Source: Anoplopoma fimbria (Eukaryota; Chordata; Actinopteri; Perciformes; Anoplopomatidae). Taken from it: DNA of 64,000 nucleotides. The stretch is taken from assembly GCF_027596085.1 (NCBI RefSeq), contig NC_072472.1, forward strand, positions 12,510,471 through 12,574,470, written 5' to 3'. The position numbers were made by a program, and so were the translations under genes. The first letter of the stretch is position 1; each line of letters opens with the position of its first letter. The notes under the pieces are model-generated. The model saw only the letters and a list, made by a program, of their open reading frames with translations. It made no database searches and was not told where the DNA came from. Below are positions 51,982 to 62,740 of the stretch, one piece after another.

Positions 51982-52124
51982 GTTAACAGTTAATCATGTG
52001 AACTAATAAAAGCCAAACACATTGTTGTTGTTTGCCAATATATCTAGTCAAGGCTGATGGACACAGTTGATCATTTTTGACAGCTGATTTTGATTTATTT
52101 TGTGTAATTTCATTTTCCTCTCAG
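51982..52124. other. non-coding DNA with a putative splice acceptor
   Basis: T-rich sequence ends 'cattttcctctcag' at 52,124, a good 3' splice-site match. Confidence 0.4.
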
Positions 52125-52213
52125 TCCATCTCAAGTCATCTTGCAATCCGAACCAACGAGGTAAAAGCCCCAGAGAGGTCCACCCTCGGGACCAGAAACA
52201 CCCCTCAGCTCAG
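52125..52213 (+). CDS. Candidate exon, phase-compatible with 48,056-48,160
   Basis: An 89-bp segment lies between acceptor 'ttttcctctcag' and donor CTCAG/GTAATC. Entered in phase 1, it is open throughout and ends in phase 0. Joined to the preceding candidate, the reading crosses the junction as ...PTMT-V-HLKSSCNPNQRGK, then SPREVHPRDQKHPSAQ. The residues are hydrophilic and basic with one Cys, as in a disordered region. A second consensus donor (CGAG/GTAAAAG at 52,161) would give a 36-bp version. No homologue is recognised and no downstream exon could be fixed. Confidence 0.3.
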
Positions 52214-52937
52214 GTAATCATCGGTTGTCAATCATCCATCACTCGCGGCCTGTCAGTACATACTCATGGCATCGCATCATTTAGATGATTGATGACCAGT
52301 TGGGGTAAAAAATTTAATAACAAAACTCTAGTCTTACAATCTATTTCTAAGAAATGCTGTGTATTCTTACATGCACTCATATAAACAAATACACGCATGC
52401 ATGAACATGAAGGGGTTACATATGTATGCTGCTATTACTCACCACTGTGACACAATTAGACATTCATTAAACCTGTGTATCAACAGTCTTCCTGGGAATC
52501 TGAATTTATTTTTAAACATCAGCAATTGATACGTTAAATTGCATCTAAGAACACTCAAAACAACACAACACATTAAAATGCAAGTAATTGCCTGATGATG
52601 CACAGCAGAGACAGCCGGTGTGGTCCCAATTAAAGGACCTCCTCTGTTAAGTTGCATAAACACCTGTTCTGTAAATCAGACAGACAAGGACTGTAGTTAT
52701 CTTACAGCGTTTATGACTTCTATTCATTTAAAGCGCTTTTAAAAGACTAATCACTGGAAATTACAGTTACTAATGGTAACATCTGTTTATTGAGTTTCCT
52801 GGAAAAAGTTTAGTAATTATTTAGCACCAGTGACTGTGATGTGACATATAAGCCATATGTAGCATTTGTTCAGTTTGATGTGGAGTTAAAATAATAATAA
52901 TAATAGTCTAATATATCTAATTTCATATTTCTGTTAA
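52214..52937. other. unique non-coding DNA
   Basis: Nothing was recognised. Confidence 0.5.
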
Positions 52938-53315
52938 GGCTGCACGTTGGTGTAGTGGTTAGCACTGTCGCCTCACAGCAAGAGGGGCCTGGGTTCAATT
53001 CCCGGGTTCAATTCCCGGGCTAGACAACCTTCTGTGTGGAGTTTGCATGTTCTCCCTGTGTCAGTGTGGGTTCTCTCCGGGTTCTCCGGCTTCCTCCCAC
53101 AGTCCAAAGACATGCAGCTTAGGTGCATTGAAGACTCTAAATTGCCCGTAGGTGCGAATGTGAGCGTGAGTGGTTGTTTGTCTATATATGTCAGCCCTGC
53201 GACAGACTGGTGACCTGTCCAGGGTGAACCCTGCCTTCACCCATTGACAGCTGAGATCGGCTCCAGCACCCTGCGACCCATAAGCAGGTTACGGAAAATG
53301 GATGGATGGATGGAT
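52938..53315 (+). mobile_element. Full-length tRNA-derived SINE with (TGGA)n tail
   Basis: The tRNA head has box A 'tggtgtagtgg' (52,948-52,958) and box B GGTTCAATTCC. The well-known teleost body follows: 'tgtgtggagtttgcatgtt', 'cctcccacagtccaaagac', 'ctctaaattgcccgtagg', 'ctgcgacagactggtgacc' and 'gagatcggctccagcacc'. It ends in 'aaaatggatggatggatgg'. The B box is exactly doubled (13-bp unit at 52,991-53,003 and 53,004-53,016), which is not typical of the family. It is the best-preserved element in the window. Confidence 0.9.
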
Positions 53316-55368
53316 ATTTCTCTTAAGTTAAATTAACATACATTAAGTTAACCAATGTCAAAACTTGGACTGTCAGAAAGAAGAAAAAGAGTACCTGAAT
53401 TATGTTTACTTGTCTGTCTATCCATATTTTTGCTTTCATGTCTAAGATTTGCATCTTTTTTCTCTTGTGAACAGATTACAGGTTCCTATATATCATCGTT
53501 TCATCACTTTTTCCATGTTATTATATATTTACAGAGCTCTCGTGGGTCTATTTTGATCCGCATGGTATAAGACACTTCACACATTTTTGTACATACAGTA
53601 CATTTAGATGGGTTTCTATACACACACAGTATGCATTTGTGATAAATTAGATTCTCTCATCAGCTGAGTGGGAGTGAGAAGACTATGCTCACCATCATCA
53701 GTGTCAGTGACTCGCCATTAAAGCTGTACTCATTGGGTCTTATGTGTTTAACTGTCAGCAGTATGCTTAAGTAACAATATTTCATTGACTTTTACTGCAA
53801 GAGGCTATTTAATGACTACTCAGCCTAAGTGAATTGCGATATCAATTATGATTTGTGGTTGAAATTAACTACAAAGGATTTATTATAAAATAAATTATAT
53901 CAAACTATACAGTAATATTTTATATTGATAACCAACATTTCTAAAATTGTCTCCTCATCTCCACTTTCTATGATAATTGCTCATCTTCCATATGCAATAC
54001 AGAGAAAGGTACATTAATAAGTAAGTGAACAAACTAATGTTGTCAAACTATTGGATAATATAAATGTGTTGTATACATAAATGTAATTGACATAAATGTA
54101 ATTGACTGGTTACCCAAACCCAAACATTAAAATGTATCATATCACAATTTACCAATATCACAATATTAATTTACTTATACCAAGATAGATGATTTTATAT
54201 ATATAACCCCCCCCCCCCTTTTAGACAAATAAGACACAAGGTATAACCACTTTGATCACAAAATGTATTGCCCAATTCTTGAATCATTTGAGAAATGTGT
54301 TTGCCATCATTGCTAAAATATGAAGGTCTTATCCATTAAATCTGCTGAAAAACAATCAGTTGAGCAAGGCAATAATTCTTTATTTTGATGATTTCAATTA
54401 TTGTAGTTCAAACTTGACATCAGAGTAACAGGTGACACAGATATTTGTACCGTGTGCTGTAGACAGTTTTTATCGCCCATTTATATGACAGATTGAATGC
54501 CGAGCACAGTCGATGGGCCAAAGCCAACTTTGATGCTGTTGATCTTTGGGAAGCTGCCATTGGGCACATTGTAGCTTGGTAGCAAGGTCAACACATTTTT
54601 GAAAGAACTCAGTCTTCAGCAAATGGAAAACTCTGATGCCCAATGGCTCCACTTTGGTTATTTATGTTGATACTTAAGATTCATTTGTTGTAATTTCTTA
54701 AACATGTATCACTTATCATACACTAACCGCAATTTCCACAGGACATATATGTATATAAAGCTGTCAATACACTCTGCATAACATCATCTAATATATCACA
54801 AAAACACAAACACACATATCCTTATAAAAGATGAGTGTTAGCCAGGCACGCTCCTTCATCGACCCAGGCAAAATGCCTGAAAGCACATTGACCGTGGTGG
54901 CCCAGTGGGACTGCAGAGTCAATATAAACCAACAGGAGGGATTGATTGATTGATTGATCCCCTGCAACCCTACTCTCCTCCTCTCCTCTGCCTCATGCCC
55001 TCCTTCCACACCTCACCTTCCCTCCTCCCTGCAGTCTCTGTGGGCTTGTTCAGAACTAATATCTTATTAGTTCATTAGTTGTTGTTTTTGTGTGCACGAT
55101 TTTAAAAAATACACAAACATAACAGAGATAAATAATATCGTGCAGGAAGAGGCAGAGAGCCCACTTGGCTTATTTATAGCCTCCACCAATATAATATTCA
55201 CATTTCAGAAGATTATAGAAGATTAATATACATAAGATATGACTTTGTAATATTGTTGACAAAGTATTTTCACAAGATATGATCAATAATAACAAAAATT
55301 ACAATACATTATACACAACAAAAAAGAAAGAAAATGTGATAGTGTCGAGATGTGTATTAAATGTGTGT

Positions 55369-55370
<2 letters not shown>
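53316..55370. other. unique non-coding DNA
   Basis: Includes a perfect 15-bp tandem duplication (54,076-54,105), a run of about 10 C at 54,207, (GATT)n at 54,941-54,958 and a long pyrimidine tract ending 'cctccctgcag' at about 55,034. No genes were recognised. Confidence 0.5.
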
Positions 55371-55467
<97 letters not shown>

Positions 55468-55475
55468 TGTGTGCG
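55371..55475. repeat. (GT)n microsatellite, about 47 units
   Basis: A long GT array with a terminal TT interruption. Confidence 0.98.
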
Positions 55476-56229
55476 TGCATATATGTGTGCATGTGGGTGC
55501 GTGCTAGAGTAAGCGTGGGCTTGTGTTTGTTGAGGGGCTATTGTTTATACACCTGCATTAACTCCGAAGCAATGGTAAAGTTACTAGTCCCTATGAATGG
55601 AACAACTATAGATATAATATAAAACATAAAACATGAATACACGGACAATAATACATAAGGAAAGCAATTATAAAACAGCAATCAAATTCTTTTTAAACAT
55701 ATTTTGAAACATTTTAAAGAGGAACATGTTTTTGTTAAGTGGGAAAAGCCATCCATTATTTTGGTTCCCCTAAATCTAATCGAAAATTGACGGCTACAAG
55801 TGAGGAGGATGAAGATCTGAAGATTGACAAGGTGAGTTAGAATGAACCTGTGAATTGGCTTTAAAGTAGGTCTTGAACTGTTCAGAAATATTCCCTTCAC
55901 CTGAAAGTATCTTATGAATAAAAAACACAAATTTGAGAAATATTGATGTGTGACTCTCATTGGGTTGCAATCCTAACAAAACGTTTCTGAGGGACCAAAA
56001 TTTATTGCAGAGTAGTAGGGCAAGTACTTGCCCACACTAAATTACAATATGAAAGATGGGGATAAATTATACTGTAGTGCAAAAGGTACAAAGGCAACAT
56101 GAAAATGTTTTTTTATAGCTGGCTAAAAGCAAATATAGTCCAACTTGTGAGACCACTTTTAGATTTTTCTTCCCTGATTAGGTTTAACTGCAAGTTGCTG
56201 ACGCAGAAAACATACACATTTGTATTTGA
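55476..56229. other. non-coding DNA, possible decayed minus-strand coding
   Basis: Minus-strand frames at 55,682-55,979 overlap in two phases and contain phrases that could come from a degraded transposon protein (LLGLQ..ESHTSIFLKFVFFIHKI; IRFRGTKIM). No family could be assigned, so this stays a suspicion. Confidence 0.25.
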
Positions 56230-56400
56230 AAAAAAATGCGTCAGAAATGTTTAGTAAATTTGGCATATTCCAAATGTCCCTGACCAAAGTGAAAATAGAT
56301 TGGGAGGTCCAATCCCAGTGTATCCACAATACAGTTTGCCTTTAGAGCCACTTAGGATGACATAAACTGAGACATGTTTTGATTGCAGGGCTATTTAAAA
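56230..56400 (+). repeat. Local repeat A, copy 1
   Basis: A 170-bp unit matching 58,380-58,570 collinearly. Shared strings include 'ccagtgtatccacaat' + 'acagtttgccttta', 'gacataaa', 'gttttgattgc' and 'ctatttaaaatc'. It matches no transposon family I know. It lacks a short segment (caggtgtgcgc) present in copy 2. Confidence 0.85.
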
Positions 56401-56559
56401 TCCCTAATCTCATTGTAAACCTTAACCTTACTATACATTTTCCTGAGGTAGCCCCATGGATACAATCCTTATTCATTGTATCGATAATTAAAAAGCAAAT
56501 GAGTGTATGTATCGATAATCTCCATTTCAAGTTCAAATAATATGCAGTTCTCACCTGGT

Positions 56560-57110
56560 CATTTATTATTTTGTCTTTGAGGGAGAAAATGAGGCATATG
56601 TGTTTGACTGGAACAGAGGTAGGAATCGTGTTTCATGGCGAACTCCCATCTGGACCCTTTATCAGGGTACATATTTTAATGAGCCAAACACAGAAAGAGA
56701 GACAGGAAGCGAGGTCAGCTTTAAACACGGTGATTAGCAGTTCAAAGAGAACAACCAGGGTTTCATCTAGCTCTCCTCCTCTTGGCCGTCCCTCCTGTCG
56801 CACTCAGCCTCTCTCATCTTCAAACGACCCGGGTGGAGGGTGGAGGGTGAGGCTTGGCCTCTCCTGGGTCAACCCACAGGGAGCATTGATGGCAAGGGGG
56901 TGGAAGGCTGGAGGGCAGCTTTGTTGCCTGCTTGGCCTCTTCCCTTGCTGGATAGTGATTAAATCAAGGCCCTGGTGCGAGGCCTTCTGCCGGGGCAGCG
57001 GTGGGCTTCTACCCCTGGTGAGCTTGGATGTGTCCCTGAGAGGAGATGTCACAAAGGGCCTGTTATTTGTTTTCTCCTTTGTCCTACCATGAGCCGAATG
57101 AATCACTCAC
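56560..57110. promoter_or_regulatory. GC-rich unique block, candidate regulatory sequence
   Basis: Complex, relatively GC-rich sequence in AT-rich surroundings ('aaatcaaggccctggtgcga', 'ggccttctgccggggcagcg', 'gagaggagatgtcacaaag'). A 173-codon plus frame and a 100-codon minus frame overlap antisense. Both are Gly/Pro/Ser-rich, as expected of GC-rich non-coding DNA. It sits between the duplicated A and B repeats. Confidence 0.25.
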
Positions 57111-57720
57111 AGATGCTCAAAATCTCAAGTTGTTATTGTTAACCTGCTGGATATCAGACATAAGATAAGGCTGGCTTTTGATGCTTTCCACTGATAGGGG
57201 CTACTTCACATAGCCCTTGGACTTCAAGAACAGGCAACTGGTAAAAGTGACAGGAATCACAATAAGGTGATCTCAATCCCAAGGGCTGGTGTGAAAACCC
57301 TTGAATTGATATCATTTTGTTTCACACCAGCACAGATACCAGATTTTATTAATAAATTATCTATTTTAATCTTATTTTCAGACCCTTGGGAATTATGAAA
57401 AGTATCCTAAGCTTAAAAAAGTGTACTTTGAGTACAAGAGTTTGGGATTGAAACAGAGGAGCAGGTGAGAATGTAGGTCGGGTGTAAATGAGCTCTCTAC
57501 AGCTATTATTGAAGTACCTATGAGCAATCCCCAGTTGTTCTAGTGGAGCTGCCTAGTGGCAAACAGCTGAATGCGGTTGCCCTTGGCAACTCCCTAGTGG
57601 GAATCTATATAACTGTATGAATGTGACACAGCATGGTGCTAAAAAATAGCAGATATGCTCAGCTGAAGTCCCTGTATAAAATAGATATTCAAAAAGTAAA
57701 ACGTTCAGAAAAAAAATGTA

Positions 57721-57860
57721 ATGTGTAAACTCTTTAAAAGATTGATCTTGCAGAGCACTAACGGGTGATTACTGTGCCCCAGGTTTTGTTACTGTCAGCT
57801 TGACAGAAAGAAGGAAAATGCATTCAGACAGAGTTGTTATTATGTAATTACTCTGAAATG
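57721..57860 (+). repeat. Local tandem repeat B, copy 1
   Basis: The unit begins 'atgtgtaaac' and ends 'tatgtaattactctgaaat'. It aligns along its full length with copy 2 immediately downstream (offset about 170 bp). Conserved islands are 'gcagag', 'gacagaaag', 'cattcag' and the terminal homeodomain-like TAATTAC. Confidence 0.8.
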
Positions 57861-57887
57861 AAGAAAAAACAATTATTTTTGTCTTTA

Positions 57888-58040
57888 TGTGTAAACTTTT
57901 AGAGACTCGACCTCCCTCCTGCAGAGTAGTAGTGAGTGATCGGTGTGCCTGAGGTCCTGTTCCTCATGGGCTGACAGAGAGAGGGGAGAAATACATTCAG
58001 GGAGAGTCATCATTTATCCCCATGTAATTACTCCGAAATC
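57888..58040 (+). repeat. Local tandem repeat B, copy 2
   Basis: The second copy is more GC-rich and carries small insertions (cctcc near 57,910; tatcccc near 58,015). It starts 'atgtgtaaac' and ends 'catgtaattactccgaaat'. Strong divergence in the middle with preserved ends implies an old duplication. Confidence 0.8.
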
Positions 58041-58379
58041 AAGGTGCTGAAATATCTGTGCTCAGGCTGACGGAAGAGAAAAGCCCCTGAAGGACTGCCT
58101 GAAACATACGCTGCTTGGAAATAAAGAGATGGAGAAGAGAGGCAAATCAAAGACAGAAACGCAATATGAGAAGATGAGAGGGGATAAAAGTCGAAACAAG
58201 GTCAAGGAGTTTAAAAGAGATGGTCTAATGAGCAGTCAGATGCAATGATTAATCAGCAGACAATGATGAAGAGTGTGGAGGAGAGGTCTTAAAGTGTGTG
58301 CTTACTTTGTATGTATTTGGCCATATTATTACAGGAAAAAAATTGCAGTGGCCATTAACCTTTCCTCAGAGACCAACTT

Positions 58380-58570
58380 AAAAAAATGCAGCAGAGATGT
58401 TTGGGAAATTTGGCAAATTCTACTGTCACATGTCTCGGACCAAATAGAATACTGATTGGAAGGTCAAATCCCAGTGTATCCACAATGCAGTTTGCCTTTA
58501 AAGCCACTTGGGTTGACATAAATTAAGACACGTTTTGATTGCCAGGTGTGCGCAGGGCCTATTTAAAATC
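58380..58570 (+). repeat. Local repeat A, copy 2
   Basis: The partner of 56,230-56,400 in the same orientation, about 2.15 kb downstream, and flanking the tandem B pair on its other side. Confidence 0.85.
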
Positions 58571-59338
<768 letters not shown>

Positions 59339-59759
59339 TTATAAGCTCTACACGTACTCAAGTGTTTGTGACTATGACAGGAAATGAATATTTAAGCAAG
59401 GAGCCGCAGGTGTAGGAGCCGCAGACATTTCTTGAGTCTTCTTGAGCACATCATTTATTTACCAGTTTGAGGCTTCAAAGTGGGTTTAAATATCATAATT
59501 TTCTCTGTGTGTTCTATTTAATAAGGCACATCATCTCCTCCACCCCCTTCACAAAACTTTACTCTCCATCCGCTTTGCTCTAAGGTGCTGAGGGAAGCAT
59601 AAGTCTCTGAAAGCATGTTTCTGTTTCTCCCTTATCAGGGGTTACAGATCATGGTGTGCTAGTTTTCTTAAATCCCCAATACGAGTCCACCTGCTCCCAG
59701 GAGGGGAGAATTTGTCAGGAGAGGGACAATCTTTGCAAAGCCGGTGGAGATATATGTGG

Positions 59760-59863
<104 letters not shown>

Positions 59864-59973
59864 GTGAATGTACATGTGAGCAAAAGTCCTGATAGCTTTT
59901 CCTTGTCTGGACAGGATGGGTAACTATGACTCCCGGTGATTAGGCTTTGATGTTGCCTTGAGTGATAGATGAG

Positions 59974-60103
59974 AGAGGATGAGGAGGAGGAGGAGGAGGA
60001 GGAGGGAGGAGGAGGGTTGGAGGAGAGGAAAGGTGATGTTGCTGACACCGCAGTTTGAGACAACTTTCTTCTCCATACTTTCTTTAAAAAAAAAAAAAAA
60101 AAA
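59974..60103. repeat. (GGA)n purine tract and poly(A)
   Basis: A GAG/GGA trinucleotide array (about 59,974-60,016) and, 70 bp later, an A18 run (60,086-60,103). Confidence 0.9.
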
Positions 60104-62499
60104 GCCTCTGCCACTATTCAATCTCCACTCTTAAAACTCGGCGCACAAAAAAACAACTGCTCCACTTAAAAAGGTACAGAGAGGGAAGAGTATAAACTGG
60201 AAATGGGGGAGAGGGAACGGCATCCGAAGGGAAGGGGGATTTGAGAGGAAGCATGAAACGGGAATTCAATTGTTAATGTCAATTTTTCTTCTAATGCATG
60301 AAGGAGGCAGTTGGAGGTCACTGCAGTATTCACAAGTGCGGGTTAACAGCTGAGACAAACACATCCCTGCACCGCAATCAAGTCAGATTGTCAACACATA
60401 CAGAAAGCTCTGCTACCTGTGACATGAGCAGAAAGCAGTAGACTACTTTAACTGACACACAAAGTCAAATGGATCATCTTGCGCATGCACACAAAGTGTA
60501 GCAAGTATAAGAGAATGGTACTGTTGTATTCTCTCTATACAAGAAATAATTGTCAGACAGTCCACGCCTGTGTTTCAAACGTGTTGTTGTTTGTCTGAAA
60601 TTTTGGGTCATTTTGTGGTCAAATAGCTTGTGTGTTAGGTTGTTATTTTCTTGATTTTGTATCCCAGTGATTGGTAATAAGGATGTCAAGTAAATCCTGG
60701 CGCACACACTTGTTATTCCTCCTCTGCCCGAGGAGGGATAATGTACTCTGCTTGCACAAAGCATACAGAGTGTCTAAACAGAAATTACCTCAGTGAATCC
60801 TGATTCCCGGTTAGAGATAAGTATAATTATTTATCCACAGTAGCCATTTTTTCCAGCTTTGTACATGTGTGCTTGTATCACAACATGAATCTTCTGCCTT
60901 CAAAGGACACTATTACCTGAGAGCACCGGGACACATGAAGAGCTAATTCCGAAATTAGATTTCCAGAGAAAATGTAGCTTTTCGGTTGTAAAAACATGAT
61001 TGCATTCATGAAAGCAAAGGCACATGTTTTTTTCTATAATTTTTTATTATGAGTGTGCTCTAAGGGATGGAATGTTTGTTTGAAAAACTGATGAATTTTG
61101 ACATCATAATTTTGTCTAAACTAATATACGTAGCCCTGTGTTAATGGAATTCCGTAGTGTAGAGGTAGAATGTGTAGATCCTCTTGTCCTTTCATTACAG
61201 CGCCTCTTTTTTTTATCATTGTCATTCCATCTTCATTACCTCTTGACACGCACACTGTGTATTTAATAAGCTGGGTTATTCAACCCTGATGTTTGTTCCA
61301 TCACTGCAAATGAAACCTTGGCTTCTATAACTTTGCTTTCATAGTTACTGTATCCTGCGGGGGCAATTTAAAGCGGCACAACTCCTGCTGCACTATTCAA
61401 AGAAGAAAAATATACTCCCGTTTACCACGGCCTCTTGCACACACATACACACAACCGAACAAATAATGATAAAGGTCTCAGGCAAATTAAATTGCCTTTC
61501 TTATACAAATAATCACCTGGTCACATAGCTTCCTCTTAGCGATAAGAGGAGTGATTTGATGAGCCTTATGAACCTTTGAGTAGCAGCATTGATGTCATCT
61601 TTATTCATGCTGACTTGTTTCAGATACATTCACTGGATCAGGAAATGTCATTGTATTTCATTAGCATTTATACATGAGTGAACTATGAGCACACCATGTC
61701 CACAAATAAGACACAGCCTTTTGCTTACAAGGGGCTACAGTGCCTCCAAGTGGTATATAGATTAATAACATTCTTTACGGGACCAAGGCCAGGCCACATT
61801 TGTCTTTCCAACTTGGTTTCAACTGATGAGATTGCCTAACTGTTTCCCATCATCAAGCTACTTTAACATCATCAGGTCCCCAGAGCCCAAGTAGTAATGG
61901 ACTCTGAATGTTAGAATTAAGAAATTGGGATAGTTGTAGTAAGAGAAAAAAATGAATAGGATATTGCTTTTTCAAAGACGTATATCCAAGAACCAAAGCA
62001 ATACAAGTTCTTAAGAGCTCAGCTTATGGGAAGCTCATACGAGAAAATGACAATACAACAATAGACATAGAATAGGGATGGGTTAAGAGTATGTTCTTTA
62101 TACAAAACTTAATCAAATTTAGTACTCCAAAGAACAGGCCCCCTAATATGAAATTCAGAGGACTTATTATACTTCAGACAATGCACATCCATATGCACAT
62201 TAGTGGTGCATCCATGAGCACATACAGTACATTCCTTGACTTTCCATCATCACTACTTGTTTGTTTCAAGCATACGCTGGCCTTTACTGCATTTACAAAT
62301 AGGTTTCTGAAGTAAAAACATCTTCTAGAAAATGTTAACCACTATAGCTTTGTCAGTAGCAATTCATTGGTACGAGAATACCACTTCTTACTACAACACA
62401 ATAGGATGAGAATATGTGTTCTGCTCTAATGATGACTGTGTGAATGTGTTATGGAGAAAAAGAGGGGGATCTGGGACTTCAAAACTGAAATGCTACCAT
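60104..62499. other. unique non-coding DNA
   Basis: No genes or recognised repeats. The segment 61,130-61,400 looks complex and potentially regulatory. Confidence 0.45.
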
Positions 62500-62740
62500 T
62501 AATGGGAAGAAATTTATCTCCAATTATCGTTTAATGGCAAAGGATCATCTTGATGTTAATTAATCACAACATATCACTCCAGCTTCATCTGCGGTGACAC
62601 TTTAATTTCAGCAGTTATTATCAGTACCACGGCGCACACTACACTGTGTAAAATAATGGCTCTGTAATGACCCTCACTAACTGCAGCTCATGTCTGGCAT
62701 TTATTAAAGGAGCTGAATGCTGTCATAGTTCAGAATGCAT
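62500..62740. promoter_or_regulatory. Candidate conserved non-coding block
   Basis: Dense homeodomain-like cores in unique sequence: 'ctccaattatcgtttaatgg', 'tgatgttaattaatcacaac' and 'actttaatttcagcagttat'. No frame crosses it. Conservation is untested. Confidence 0.2.

Noticed and set aside
52938..53020. Functional tRNA gene
   Set aside because: This is the tRNA-derived head of a full-length SINE, with a doubled B box and a downstream SINE body and tail.
55682..55979. Minus-strand transposon protein remnant (L1 ORF1-like phrases)
   Set aside because: Two short phrases are suggestive, but the frame is broken and no ordered set of family motifs could be seen.
56571..57092. 173-codon plus frame
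   Set aside because: It is explained by locally high GC content. An antisense frame of 100 codons overlaps, and the Gly/Ser/Pro/Arg bias is typical of non-coding GC-rich DNA.
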